A stretch of DNA of 64,000 nucleotides from assembly GCA_027623325.1 (NCBI GenBank), contig JAQBXY010000002.1:124001-188000 (forward strand), written 5' to 3'. This DNA comes from Gemmatimonadota bacterium. GTDB taxonomy: Bacteria > Gemmatimonadota > Gemmatimonadetes > Longimicrobiales > Gaopeijiaceae. Below the pieces are notes generated by a model. That model ran no database searches and was not told the DNA's origin. It was given only the letters and a program-made list of their open reading frames with translations. Position numbers and translations under genes: made by a program. Below, piece after piece: positions 41,867 through 51,088 of this stretch. Positions within the stretch are counted from its first letter, which is position 1. Every line of letters begins with the position of its first letter.

Positions 41867-43053
41867 CCAAAGGGACGATTGCGATACTCACCGGAGGGGG
41901 CGATGTCCCGGGCCTGAACCCCGCCATCCGAGCGGTCACCATTCGGGCGACTCGCGAGGGGTATCGAGTGCTGGGCATCCGCCGTGGGTGGGGCGGACTC
42001 GTGGATGTGATCCCGGAGGCCGCCGCGGACAATACCGACGCCGTCATCGAGTTGACGCCCGACGTCGTGAGGCGGGCGGGTCGCACCGGCGGCACGTTCC
42101 TGCACTCGTCGCGAACCCGTCCGAGTCATCTGCCGCGAGCATTCGTACCGGTCCACCTACAGGGGCGATATCGGGACGACCTCAATGACATCACACCCGA
42201 GATCCTCCGCAATCTCGACTTCTTGGGTGTCGATACGCTTGTTGCGATCGGAGGGGACGACACTCTCTCCTACGGTCAGCGGCTGCACACCGAGGGCGTG
42301 AATGTCATCGCGATTCCAAAGACGATGGACAACGACGTGCCAGGTACGGAGTACTGCATTGGGTTCAGCACATGCGTGACCCGGACCGTCGAGCTCACAC
42401 ACCGCCTGAGGACCTCTGCCGGGTCCCACGAACGAATTCTCGTTATCGAAGTTTTCGGCAGGTATGCGGGGTATTCGGCGCTCGTGCCGGCCATGGCGGG
42501 GGCGTCGGATCGGTGTGTGATTCCCGAACACCCGTTCGAGATCGAGCGACTCACCGAGCTGCTCGTCGAGGACCGGCGCATGAACCCGAGCAACTACTCG
42601 GTCGTCCTGGTTTCCGAAGGTGCGACCATGCTGGGTCACGATGGTATGACCTTCTCGGATCAGGCGGAGGACCAGTACGGGCACAAGAAGCTCGGCGGCA
42701 TCGGAGACCGCGTCGCCGATGCCGTACAGGAACTGTCGCCCAAGTACAACCGTGGCCGCCGCATCAACACCACGAGTCAGAGGCTCGGCTACCTCGTTCG
42801 GTCCGGCGACCCCGACGCGCTCGACTCGATCGTGCCGATGGCCTTCGGCAACCTGGCCCTGGATCTCGTGGAGCGTGGCAGGAGCGGGCTCCTGGTCGCC
42901 GTGCGGAATGGAGTCTACGACTCGGTGCCCATCGCGGCTGTGATCGGAGAAAAGAAGGTCGTCGACGTGGAGCAGTTCTACAGTCCCGATCGACTGAGGC
43001 CGCTCTATACGACCTTCGCGAACAAGCCGCTCTTCATCATGACGAGTACCTAG
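41863..43053 (+). CDS. pfp: 6-phosphofructokinase, pyrophosphate-dependent type
   Basis: A 396-residue PfkA-family enzyme. The donor site reads G130-G-D-D133-T, with aspartate where ATP-dependent enzymes have glycine, and P152-K153-T-M-D-N-D, with lysine where they have glycine; both substitutions mark pyrophosphate as phosphoryl donor. The fructose-6-phosphate side is seen in GRYAGY and the catalytic aspartate in TMDND. PPi enzymes work reversibly in glycolysis and gluconeogenesis. The gene is coupled to the MBL-fold gene (ATGA). Confidence 0.85.
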   Translation: MTKGTIAILTGGGDVPGLNPAIRAVTIRATREGYRVLGIRRGWGGLVDVIPEAAADNTDAVIELTPDVVRRAGRTGGTFLHSSRTRPSHLPRAFVPVHLQGRYRDDLNDITPEILRNLDFLGVDTLVAIGGDDTLSYGQRLHTEGVNVIAIPKTMDNDVPGTEYCIGFSTCVTRTVELTHRLRTSAGSHERILVIEVFGRYAGYSALVPAMAGASDRCVIPEHPFEIERLTELLVEDRRMNPSNYSVVLVSEGATMLGHDGMTFSDQAEDQYGHKKLGGIGDRVADAVQELSPKYNRGRRINTTSQRLGYLVRSGDPDALDSIVPMAFGNLALDLVERGRSGLLVAVRNGVYDSVPIAAVIGEKKVVDVEQFYSPDRLRPLYTTFANKPLFIMTST

Positions 43054-43059
43054 GGCGAG

Positions 43060-44607
43060 TCACGAGCCCGATTGCGTGATCCCGCAGTTCGAATTCCAGT
43101 CGATGCGGACGACGAGCGCGGGCCGGAGTTGTGCGAGTACGAAGACCGTTCCTGAGCACGCGTCTTCCAGTTGGTCGAGGGCCGCGCCGTGTAGCTGGCC
43201 GGCCTGCTCGAGCAAGAGGTGATCGATGCCCGCCGTTCGCCACATCTGGATCTGTTCGTCGGCAGTGCCCCACATGGGCGCATCGGGATCCACGCTTCGG
43301 GGATCGAACCGAACGCTCGGAGAAACGGTCCAGCCACCGTGGAGGTGGAGCGCCGCCCAAAATTCAGGCGCCCCGACGATCGCGGTGGGAGGAACGGTGC
43401 GACTGAGAGCTTCCACCGAGGCCGCGAGTCGGTCGGCCCGAAGCCTGTACGCGACGGTGGGCCAACCGTCCGCAATCCGATATGCGGTGACAGCGGAATA
43501 GGAAGCGACCCACACGGCCGCGACCCCGAACAACACCCTGGCTATCACCGGAGCGCGCCAGCGGGTGACCAACGCGGAGCCGCCCATGGCCACGGCAGCG
43601 ACGAGGGCGGGATGGATGGGAGCCACCAAACGGCGGTCCAGATAGGGCCACAAGAGGAGCATGCCCAGGTAGGCGAGCGTGAACCACCCCAAGGGTGGGA
43701 ATCGCCGCACCATGTGCCATAGGCCGACCGCGGCGACGAGTCCCACGGGGACAGCGACCAACCACAGGGGCCAGCCCGCCAGGCCCGGAAGGAAAATCGC
43801 GGCCGCCCGCTCGGCGACTCCCCCGGCGTGGGAAGGGAGCCCCCTGACGAAGGCAGCCGGTGCGGCCACCGTCTGGTCGGCCAGCCAACTGCTGTAAGGC
43901 CCCAGGAGATCCCGGGCACCCTCCGGGATCTCAGCGCTCTTTGCCGCGGACCAGCGCGCCCAGAACGTCGTCACAAGGCCCGCCGGCAGCGCCACGAGGG
44001 CTCCTGCCGCAAATCTCCGGCGACCGATCAGGGAGACTCCAAACGCGGCTACGAGAGCGACGCCGACGGAGCGTGTGAGCACTGCGGCGAGGAGTATGAG
44101 TGCTAGGGCGGCCAGGGAGTTGTGGGAGGATGCTCCCCCGGGCTTTGTCGCGGGTTCGGAGTCGGATGTCGACGCCCACAGGGCCAACGCGCCCATCATG
44201 AGCAGCATGAACGACGCCTCGGATAGAGGCACCATGGCCGTTCTCAGTAGGTCCGTCGATACGAAGCCGAGTCCCGCGACGACCACACTCGTGCGGAGTG
44301 AGAAGCCCGCCGAATCGTAGAGAGCCCGCGCGAACAGGGCGCCGGCGGCCGCGAGGAAGGCGACGTTCAGCACGGTCGCGGCCATCGTGACACTTCCGAT
44401 CGTCCCGAACAGGATCCAGAGAAGTGCTAACAGCGCCGGGTACAGCGGAGGAAATTTTACCGCGGGAGGCGTGCCCACCACGCCGTCGTACACGAGCCCG
44501 TGGCCCCCGGCCAGCGCTTTGCCCACCAGCATGTACACGCCGTCGTCGTGCCACACCCCTGCGGGGATCGGTCTCCAGGCCGCGACCCCGATTCCGAACA
44601 GGGCCAA
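43060..44607 (-). CDS. polytopic membrane protein, glycosyltransferase-like (GT-C type)
   Basis: About 515 residues with some ten hydrophobic helices and a soluble C-terminal domain (~120 residues). The first loop after TM1 reads WHDDGVYMLVGKALAGGHGL, with an acidic pair of the kind GT-C/ArnT-like transferases use, and VKFPPLYPALLALLW follows as in dolichyl-phosphate-mannose-type mannosyltransferases. The start is unclear: no ATG or GTG lies between the in-frame stop of the upstream gene (44695) and the first helix; TTG 44607 would begin inside the helix. Function inferred only from topology. Confidence 0.6.
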   Translation of the reverse strand: MALFGIGVAAWRPIPAGVWHDDGVYMLVGKALAGGHGLVYDGVVGTPPAVKFPPLYPALLALLWILFGTIGSVTMAATVLNVAFLAAAGALFARALYDSAGFSLRTSVVVAGLGFVSTDLLRTAMVPLSEASFMLLMMGALALWASTSDSEPATKPGGASSHNSLAALALILLAAVLTRSVGVALVAAFGVSLIGRRRFAAGALVALPAGLVTTFWARWSAAKSAEIPEGARDLLGPYSSWLADQTVAAPAAFVRGLPSHAGGVAERAAAIFLPGLAGWPLWLVAVPVGLVAAVGLWHMVRRFPPLGWFTLAYLGMLLLWPYLDRRLVAPIHPALVAAVAMGGSALVTRWRAPVIARVLFGVAAVWVASYSAVTAYRIADGWPTVAYRLRADRLAASVEALSRTVPPTAIVGAPEFWAALHLHGGWTVSPSVRFDPRSVDPDAPMWGTADEQIQMWRTAGIDHLLLEQAGQLHGAALDQLEDACSGTVFVLAQLRPALVVRIDWNSNCGITQSGS

Positions 44608-44694
44608 TCCCAGGAGAAAAAAGGGCCAGGACCCCGAAAAGCGCTTCGGGCCCGGGGGCGCGGCGGTTGGACCCTTCCGTACGGCCGGTTGGAT

Positions 44695-47196
44695 CTACCC
44701 CTCCTGTGCGTCGAGCACGGCGTCGATGCGAGTGAGGAGATCTTCGAGGTGGGCTTCGGTCACGCGGTGACTGACCCGGCGACTCGCGGCCTCGATCTCG
44801 GTCCGGAGTCCCACGAGCTGGGCCCGGATCAGCGGTCGAACGTCCGAACGCGACATGTTCGGAGCGGGGCCCTGGAAGTTGTTGCCGGCAGGCTGCTCCG
44901 TCATGAGCGTTGCCATGCGATCGACGTAGGCGCGCTGCAGGGCGCGGCGGTACCCGTTGATTGCCGACGCAGAAGAAAGTTCACCCCACACCGCCCCTCG
45001 CACGTCGTCGAGGAATTCGATCAGGGGGTAGGCCCCCGCCGGCTGGGTCGCCTCCATCTCGGAGAGAACGTCCATGCGACGAGGGTCGAGCAGCCGGTTG
45101 AGGACACCGGCCTGACGCCCTTGAAGCGCGCGAAGCCCGCCGGTTGTTGGGCCGATCCGACTCAGAATATCCGGATCGTTGAGCCATACCGGGGCTTCGA
45201 ATACCTCGCGAGCCAGCCAGCCCATGGCCGTCTTCTGGCGATCGCGGGGCACCACATCGTAGACCACGCCTTCCTGGTCGGAGGTCTTCAGGTCGACGTA
45301 GACGCCGCCAACGACCGTGAGCACGTGCCCGACGTATCGATTCCACTGGCCTAGAGCCTCGCCGTAGATCTCCTCCAGATCGGCGTAGTCCTCACCTGGG
45401 CTGGTCGTCCACGCCACCAGGTTCGGGACGATGCGCTTGAGGTTCGCCATGCCGAAGTCGCTCGCACGGACCGGATCGTCTCCCATGTCTTCGGTTTGAG
45501 CCCGCGGGTCCGTGACTCCGAGTCCCCCCTGCGGGAGGAACTTGTACATGCGGTCACCGGCCCTTTCCTCGATCCAGCGGTCCAGCGTCGCGAGTTCTTC
45601 GTCCGGGCTCGCTGCGTCGGGGATGACCCGGTATCCCCAGCTGACCGAGAAGTCGTCGTACGGCCCGATCCTCCGAAGGAAGTCCTCGGGCCTCAGCCCG
45701 TCCTCCGGCTGTGCGATGTAGTTCTGGCGCGCGTAGTCCATGATCGTGGGTGCGACGCCCATGCGGCTGGCGAAGGACTGCGAGCGCAGAGAATCGACCG
45801 GGAACGATGACGATGCGACCATGTTGTGCGGGAGACCGATCGCGTGTCCGATCTCGTGTGTGATGACTTGCTCCATGGCCTCCTCCATCAACGCGTTGTC
45901 GATGGGAAGGCTTCGCGCACCGGGGTTCGCCGCGCCCGTCTGCACCATCATCCAATTGCGATAGGAGCGCATGTGGTTGTGGTACCAGACGATGTCGCTC
46001 TCGATGATCTCACCGGTGCGTGGATCCGACGTGCTGGGTCCCTGAGCGTTTCGTGTCATGCTGGCGGACCACCGCACTACCGAATAGCGCACGTCTTCGG
46101 GATCCCAGTCCGGGTCTTCGGCCCTCGAGGGCGGATCGAGGGCACGCACGGCGTTCCGGAAGCCTGCGGCCTCGAACGCCGAGTTCCAATTCTCGACCCC
46201 GCGCCGGACGGCGCCGCGCCACCGCTCCGGAGTCGCGGGATCGATGTACCATGTAATCGGTGTCACCGGCTCGACGAGTTCTCCGCGCGCATACGCGGTC
46301 GGGTCGGACGGCTCGAGGCGCCAGCGGCGGATGAACGTCTCGGTCTCGGCCATCTGTTCGTCCAGCCCGTAGTTGATCCGATCGATCGAGAAGTAGCCGA
46401 CCCGATCGTCGGCGTGGCGCGCGCGCATGGGCTCCTTGGGGAGTAGGACCAGCGACTGGTTCATCTCCATGGAGATCGTGTTCGCTTGCTCATCCGATGG
46501 GGGTGCCCCGGCGTCGTACGTCAGCGTGTGGCGGACGTTGACGTTGAGCGGGTAGCTACGGACGCTTCCGATGAAGCTCCGAGGGGCGTCCAAACGGCGA
46601 ACCTGATACTCCCGTCGCTGGGCGGGTCTCAACCCGGAGATCGACGGCGTGTCCCCCTGATAGAAGTCGGTTACGTCGATGAGGGAACTGGTATCGGAGG
46701 GGCCCCGCGCCTCGATATCGAAGGATGCGAGAATCGGCGCCAGGTAGTTCGACCGCACCGACTGTGAGATCGCGAGGGAATCGTCCGCGACGGCCTCGCC
46801 CGAATACTTGCGAAGCAGGATGCGGTCGCCCGTGCGCTCGAATCGAACCATTTGACGGTTCACGGCCGCGCCTGCCGGAAGAAAGCCGCCCATTCCTGCC
46901 TGGACCCCGGACACTCGACTGATCAGCAGCATGTCGCGTCGGAGGAGGGAGTCCGGCACCTCGAAGAAATAGTCGTCGTCGTTCTTGTGGACGATGAAGA
47001 GGCCCTCGTCCGAGGCCGCCGTGGAATCGACGATCTCCGCGTAGCTCCGCTCGGGAGAGTCGCCACCTCTCGGCGCCGGACGAGCCTGGTCTCGCGCCGG
47101 AGACGGAGCGTTGGGTCCGGCGGGTGCGCCGCTGCAGCCTGCGACCAAGAGCATTAGGAGCGCGGACACGATCGGGGCTACGGACTTCCTCATCAT
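44695..47196 (-). CDS. lipoprotein zinc metalloprotease (DUF5117-type, HExxHxxGxxH)
   Basis: An 833-residue secreted lipoprotein: lipobox LLMLLVAGC in the first 23 residues. The N-terminal ~300 residues hold the DUF5118/5117-like beta-rich domain (LFIVHKNDDDYFFEVPDSLLRRDMLLISRVSG). The metzincin site is T-H-E-I-G-H-A-I-G-L-P-H in the middle, with three zinc histidines and a glutamate, followed by a Met-turn-like TIMDYARQNY. Common in Gemmatimonadota and Bacteroidota; acts on extracellular protein. ATG 47196 (or 47193) starts the lipoprotein signal; 25 upstream codons are unrelated. Confidence 0.87.
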   Translation of the reverse strand: MMRKSVAPIVSALLMLLVAGCSGAPAGPNAPSPARDQARPAPRGGDSPERSYAEIVDSTAASDEGLFIVHKNDDDYFFEVPDSLLRRDMLLISRVSGVQAGMGGFLPAGAAVNRQMVRFERTGDRILLRKYSGEAVADDSLAISQSVRSNYLAPILASFDIEARGPSDTSSLIDVTDFYQGDTPSISGLRPAQRREYQVRRLDAPRSFIGSVRSYPLNVNVRHTLTYDAGAPPSDEQANTISMEMNQSLVLLPKEPMRARHADDRVGYFSIDRINYGLDEQMAETETFIRRWRLEPSDPTAYARGELVEPVTPITWYIDPATPERWRGAVRRGVENWNSAFEAAGFRNAVRALDPPSRAEDPDWDPEDVRYSVVRWSASMTRNAQGPSTSDPRTGEIIESDIVWYHNHMRSYRNWMMVQTGAANPGARSLPIDNALMEEAMEQVITHEIGHAIGLPHNMVASSSFPVDSLRSQSFASRMGVAPTIMDYARQNYIAQPEDGLRPEDFLRRIGPYDDFSVSWGYRVIPDAASPDEELATLDRWIEERAGDRMYKFLPQGGLGVTDPRAQTEDMGDDPVRASDFGMANLKRIVPNLVAWTTSPGEDYADLEEIYGEALGQWNRYVGHVLTVVGGVYVDLKTSDQEGVVYDVVPRDRQKTAMGWLAREVFEAPVWLNDPDILSRIGPTTGGLRALQGRQAGVLNRLLDPRRMDVLSEMEATQPAGAYPLIEFLDDVRGAVWGELSSASAINGYRRALQRAYVDRMATLMTEQPAGNNFQGPAPNMSRSDVRPLIRAQLVGLRTEIEAASRRVSHRVTEAHLEDLLTRIDAVLDAQEG

Positions 47197-47307
47197 CACG
47201 TCCAAAGCAGGTGGGCACACGTGGCCGGCGCCACGCAGAACGCTGGAACAGAAGCCGCTCGGAGACCGCAAGCAATCCCCGGCGTTACCCGACCTGGCAC
47301 TGCCCCA

Positions 47308-47754
47308 TCAGTCCGTCGGTTGGACGCGCGCTTGGGTCGGGAGGGAATAGAGGTGCAGCGTGACCGCACCTGCCACGAGAAGCAGCAGCGCCACGACCCA
47401 GAGGCGACCGGCGAGGAGGAACGCTGAGATACCAATAAAGAGCCACAGCGTCGCAACCGAGGTCTTGCGAACCCGCGACGAGATGATCCCCTCTTCGCGA
47501 TACTCGCGGAGGTATCGTCCGAACAGCCGGTTTTCGTGGAGCCACCGTTCCGCGCGTCGGGAACTGCGCGCGAAACACCAGCCGGCCAGTAGCAGGAAAC
47601 ACGTCGTGGGCCACACCGGAACGAAGATCCCGATGACACCCAGCGTCACGCTGACCGCACCAATGGAGAAATACACCCCGCGCCGGATCGGGCCCGGAAC
47701 GGCCTCCATGGCTCGCTCGGCGCCGTCGTGATCAATGGGGCAGTCCTTGCTCAA
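47308..47754 (-). CDS. YbaN-family (DUF454) inner membrane protein
   Basis: Up to 148 residues. The core RRGVYFSIGAVSVTLGVIGIFVPVWPTTCFLLLAGWCFARSS is diagnostic for YbaN/DUF454: a first hydrophobic helix, the P-x-W-P-T-T/L-P-F turn and the F/C-A-R-S-S end, then ERWLHENRLFG and two more helices. The role is unknown (small inner membrane protein). Start either TTG 47754 or ATG 47709; the latter gives the usual family length. Confidence 0.8.
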   Translation of the reverse strand: MSKDCPIDHDGAERAMEAVPGPIRRGVYFSIGAVSVTLGVIGIFVPVWPTTCFLLLAGWCFARSSRRAERWLHENRLFGRYLREYREEGIISSRVRKTSVATLWLFIGISAFLLAGRLWVVALLLLVAGAVTLHLYSLPTQARVQPTD

Positions 47755-47881
47755 GGGTGCTTTCTCGTGGTCGGGTGGTCTCAGCCGTCCCGATAATGTA
47801 CAGGTGCTTCCTGCACGACGGTATCCGAGACGCGTCCGTTGACCTGCGGTATCGGGCGCGATAGGGTTCTCGCTGCAACAA

Positions 47882-48000
47882 ACTCATCGAGACCGGTTGA
47901 GGGATAGGCCCTTTGACGCCGGGGCAACCTGTCGCACGTAGCTGTGCTTCAAGGTGCCAACTCCTGCGGTGTGCGAGCGATCGCACATCGGGAGATGAGT
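47882..48000 (+). ncRNA. SAM-I riboswitch
   Basis: The closing stem P1 is exact: ACTCATC (47882-47888) with GATGAGT (47994-48000). Inside, the conserved SAM-I core elements appear in order: GAGGGATAGGCCC, TTTGA, GCCGGGGCAACC, AAGGTGCCAA and TCCTGC, then a GTGCGA/TCGCAC hairpin as P4. It lies upstream of metX-metB-aspartokinase and should shut down methionine synthesis when S-adenosylmethionine is plentiful. Confidence 0.92.
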
Positions 48001-48084
48001 CGCCCACCGTGCTCCACGCGCGGTAGCTGAGTCGCTGGGCGATCGATTCTCCGGGGTCCGATGAGAGACCACGACAGGAGAATC
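48000..48084 (+). promoter_or_regulatory. expression platform with Shine-Dalgarno hairpin
   Basis: After the aptamer, TCGCCCA (48000-48006) can pair with TGGGCGA (48036-48042), and GATTCTCC (48045-48052) can pair with GGAGAATC (48077-48084), which contains the metX ribosome site (CAGGAG). The second hairpin would hide the ribosome site, pointing to translational control. No T-run follows, so termination is less likely. Confidence 0.65.
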
Positions 48085-48088
48085 AGCG

Positions 48089-49119
48089 ATGAACGCCCAA
48101 CCCCTTGCCGCGACGGACTCCCCGTCGCACGTCGAAGCCTACTGCTGCACTGGCTCGTCTCCCGGTCGGACCGGCCGAGTCCTGGCGTCGTTCGACGCGA
48201 CGTTCGGCGGACGGACCACGGCTTCCGTGGGATACGAAATCCACGGCCCGACCCACGCAGCACCCGTCGTCGTCCTCGGTGGCATCTCCGCGGGGCGGCA
48301 CATCGCCCCGACGGCGCTCTCGACCGAGCCGGGCTGGTGGCCCGGCGTGGTCGAACCCCTCCGCGCGCTGGATCCGCATCGGTATCGCTTGATCGGCGTG
48401 GACTATGTGGGTGGCCCCGACAGCCGCGCCGAGCTGGGTCATCCCATTTCCACGCAGGACCAGGCGCGTGTGCTCGCAGCCGTCCTCGACCAACTCGACA
48501 TCCAAAGGGTAACGCTCGTCGGTTCGTCCTACGGTGGCATGGTCTCGCTCGCGTTCGCTACGCTCTTTCCAGGTCGCGTCGAGCAGGTCGTCGCATTGTG
48601 CGCGGCACATCGCACACAGCGATGGCGACCGCGTTGCGTTCGATTCAGCGGAATACGGTGCGCTTCGCCAACGAACTCGGTCGCCCGGACACGGGACTCG
48701 TGCTGGCTCGCTCCCTCGCCATGGCCACCTATCGAAGCCCGATCGAGTTCGATGCTCGTTTCTCCGTCGCTCCCGACGTCGTAGCAGGGATCGCCCGGTT
48801 CCCGGTCGAGTCCTACCTCGAGGCACGGGGCACCGAATTCGCTCGGCGATTCGAAGCGAATGCGTTTCTTCGGCTATCGGAATCGATCGATATCCACGCT
48901 GTGAATCCTGCCGAAGTCACGTCTCCCACGACGCTGGTGTCCTTCGACTCCGACTCACTGGTACCGCCCTGGCTCGTCGAAGAACTGGCCCACGCGGCTC
49001 CCGGAGTGACGCGTCACGTCGAACTGACGTCGCCGTTCGGGCACGATGCGTTCTTGAAGGAGGTCGATGCCGTCTCTGACGTCATACGTTCGGCTCTCGC
49101 CGAGGAGGTGGCTCGATGA
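48089..49119 (+). pseudogene. metX: MetX-type homoserine O-acyltransferase, broken by a one-base frameshift
   Basis: An alpha/beta-hydrolase homoserine acyltransferase in two frames. Codons 1-177 from ATG 48089 carry the nucleophile S147 in VGSSYGGM and read to VALCAAHRTQ at 48619. The rest continues one frame back (AMATALRSIQRNTVRFANEL...) to 49119, with the catalytic Asp in SFDSDSLVPPWL and His in SPFGHDAFLKE. A single lost G at about 48619 (in CAG-GCG) restores one 344-residue protein. As written, translation would stop within a few dozen codons in the wrong frame. Possible causes: real mutation, sequencing error, or slippage. The intact operon downstream favours error or very recent change. 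Family knowledge: first committed step of methionine synthesis. Confidence 0.85.
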
Positions 49120-50309
49120 GCCCGCGGGCGAAGGAAGCGGGGAACCATGCCGCCACACGTTCCGTGCGGGCAGCCATCGGCACCGATACGAGCCATCGAG
49201 CGGTCGTCCCCCCACTTCACCTGTCCGCAAATTTCGTATTCGATGCTCCGGGTTCGTGCGGTCGGTACGACTACACGCGAAGCGGCAACCCGACCCGCGA
49301 TCACCTGCAGGAGGCGGTCGCCGACGCAGAAGGGGGGTCTTCCTGCGTCATCACCGCGTCGGGAATGGCCGCAGTCACCGTAATCACCCAACTGTTGCGG
49401 CCCGGCGACGTCCTCTTGGCCCCGCACGACTGCTACGGCGGGTGTCACCGACTCTTCACGGCGGAGAGCCGACGGATCGGCTTCGACGTCCATTTCGTGG
49501 ATCAGTCCACGGACGCTGCTGTGGAGCTGGCCCGTGCGTGCCGGCCTCGGATCATCTGGCTCGAAACGCCGAGTAATCCGCTGCTTCGCATCGTCGACCT
49601 GGCGAGGTGGGTCGATGTCGCCCGAGAAGTCGGTGCGCTGACGGTCGCAGACAACACCTTCCTGTCACCGGCGAATCAGCGTCCGCTCGAATGGGGGATC
49701 GATCTGGTCGTGCACTCGACGACAAAGTTCATCAACGGACACTCCGACGTCGTTGGGGGTGCGGTGGTGAGCAGGGACGCGGCGTTGGGTGAGGAACTTG
49801 CGTGGTGGACGAACTGCATCGGGGTCTCCGGGTCTCCGTTCGACGCCTATCTGACGCTTCGGGGGCTGCGCACGCTTCACGCTCGAACGGCGATCCATGA
49901 ACAGAACGCGCTCGCCATTGTCGATGTGCTCGGCGGACACGTAGCCGTGGCGGCCGTTCATCATCCCTCGCTCCTCGGCCATCCGGGCCACGATATCGCC
50001 ACACGACAGCAGACTGGATGGGGGAGCCTCGTGAGCTTCGATCTCCACGGGGGACGCCCGGCGGTCGATGCGTTTCTGAGTACGCTGCAGTACTTCACCC
50101 TAGCCGAGTCGCTCGGTGGAGTGGAGAGCTTGGTCGCGCACCCCGCGACGATGACCCACGCCTCCATGGATGATGAGGCTCGCCGTATCGCGGGGATCGG
50201 CGAAGGGCTTCTCCGTCTTTCGGTCGGCATCGAACACGCGGGTGACCTGGTAGACGACGTCCACGCTGCCCTCGACGTGGTGGAGGAGCGTCTATGTGTA
50301 CCGTGCTGA
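49116..50309 (+). CDS. metB: cystathionine gamma-synthase/lyase-family PLP enzyme
   Basis: A 397-residue Cys/Met-metabolism PLP enzyme. N-terminal VVPPLHLSANFVF and RYDYTRSGNPTRDHLQEAVADAEGG, cofactor-binding ASGMAAVT, IIWLETPSNPLLRIVDL, ADNTFLSPANQRPLEWGIDLVVHSTTKFINGHSDV with the Schiff-base lysine, and C-terminal QYFTLAESLGGVESLVAHPATMTH. With metX in a SAM-riboswitch operon it most probably makes cystathionine from acylhomoserine and cysteine. The ATG overlaps the metX stop (ATGA) and the end overlaps the next gene by 16 bases. Confidence 0.88.
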   Translation: MSPRAKEAGNHAATRSVRAAIGTDTSHRAVVPPLHLSANFVFDAPGSCGRYDYTRSGNPTRDHLQEAVADAEGGSSCVITASGMAAVTVITQLLRPGDVLLAPHDCYGGCHRLFTAESRRIGFDVHFVDQSTDAAVELARACRPRIIWLETPSNPLLRIVDLARWVDVAREVGALTVADNTFLSPANQRPLEWGIDLVVHSTTKFINGHSDVVGGAVVSRDAALGEELAWWTNCIGVSGSPFDAYLTLRGLRTLHARTAIHEQNALAIVDVLGGHVAVAAVHHPSLLGHPGHDIATRQQTGWGSLVSFDLHGGRPAVDAFLSTLQYFTLAESLGGVESLVAHPATMTHASMDDEARRIAGIGEGLLRLSVGIEHAGDLVDDVHAALDVVEERLCVPC

Positions 50310-51073
50310 TCGATGGTGGTGCGGTACGGCTCGGCCCCGTCACGGTTCTGAAGTTCGGGTCATCGCTCTTGTCGGGCCGGGACGGGTTCCAGCAGGTGGT
50401 GACCGAGGTGGCCCGTGAGGTCGCGTTGGGGCGGAGGGTGCTCACGGTCGTCTCTGCGATGAAGGGCACGACCGACCGACTATGGGAGGATGCACATACG
50501 CTCGCGCCGAGGCCGGCGCAGCGGCTCCTGTCGGTACTGCTCCGAACGGGCGAGGACGCGTCGGTGGCATTGCTCGGCATCGCGCTGGTTCAGGCCGGCC
50601 TCAACGCGCACGTCCTCACCGCCGAGGAACTCGGGCTACGTACGGTGGGGCCGCTCCACGACGCTGAGCCCATCGACGTGGATCTGGCCAGGCTGGCGTC
50701 TTGTTTGCGTGCTCACGACGTGACCGTGGTGCCGGGTTTCGTCGGTGCCGACGAGTCGGGACATCCATCACTCCTGGGGCGGGGTGGGTCAGACCTGACC
50801 GCACTGTTTCTGGCGGAGCGATTGGGAGCGGAGGAGGTCCGACTTGTGAAAGATGTGGACGGAGTCTTTCTGGAGGATCCGAAGGGAGACGGTGCGGCGC
50901 GTACGGCTCTTGCCGAGGCCACCTGGGCGGAGGTGGACCGCGTCGGGAACGGTGTGGTGCAGACGAAGGCCCTTCGGTTCGCAGAGGATGCCGGCCTATC
51001 GTTCCGGGTGGCGGGGCTCGCCGGTGTCGGAACGAGGGTAGGACCGCCGACCTCGGTGGGGGCCGCGCCGTGA
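50294..51073 (+). CDS. aspartokinase catalytic domain without ACT domains
   Basis: A 259-residue amino acid kinase. K20-F-G-S-S24 is the ATP-site motif (KFGGSS/T family), VVSAMKGTTDRL, VVPGFVGADESGHPSLLGRGGSDLTAL is the aspartate/ATP region, and VRLVKDVDGVFLEDPKGD follows. The C-terminal regulatory ACT domains of normal aspartokinases are missing, so there should be no lysine/threonine feedback. It is third in the SAM-riboswitch operon, and so probably supplies aspartyl-phosphate for methionine under control of SAM rather than of the end-product amino acids. No homoserine dehydrogenase follows. Confidence 0.85.
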   Translation: MCTVLIDGGAVRLGPVTVLKFGSSLLSGRDGFQQVVTEVAREVALGRRVLTVVSAMKGTTDRLWEDAHTLAPRPAQRLLSVLLRTGEDASVALLGIALVQAGLNAHVLTAEELGLRTVGPLHDAEPIDVDLARLASCLRAHDVTVVPGFVGADESGHPSLLGRGGSDLTALFLAERLGAEEVRLVKDVDGVFLEDPKGDGAARTALAEATWAEVDRVGNGVVQTKALRFAEDAGLSFRVAGLAGVGTRVGPPTSVGAAP

Positions 51074-51088
51074 CCCCGAGCGCCAGAA

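Noticed and set aside
48061-48610. Separate gene from the frame starting at 48061
   Set aside because: The upstream half of this frame is Arg-rich nonsense opposite the metX N-terminal code; only its part after 48619 is real and belongs to metX.
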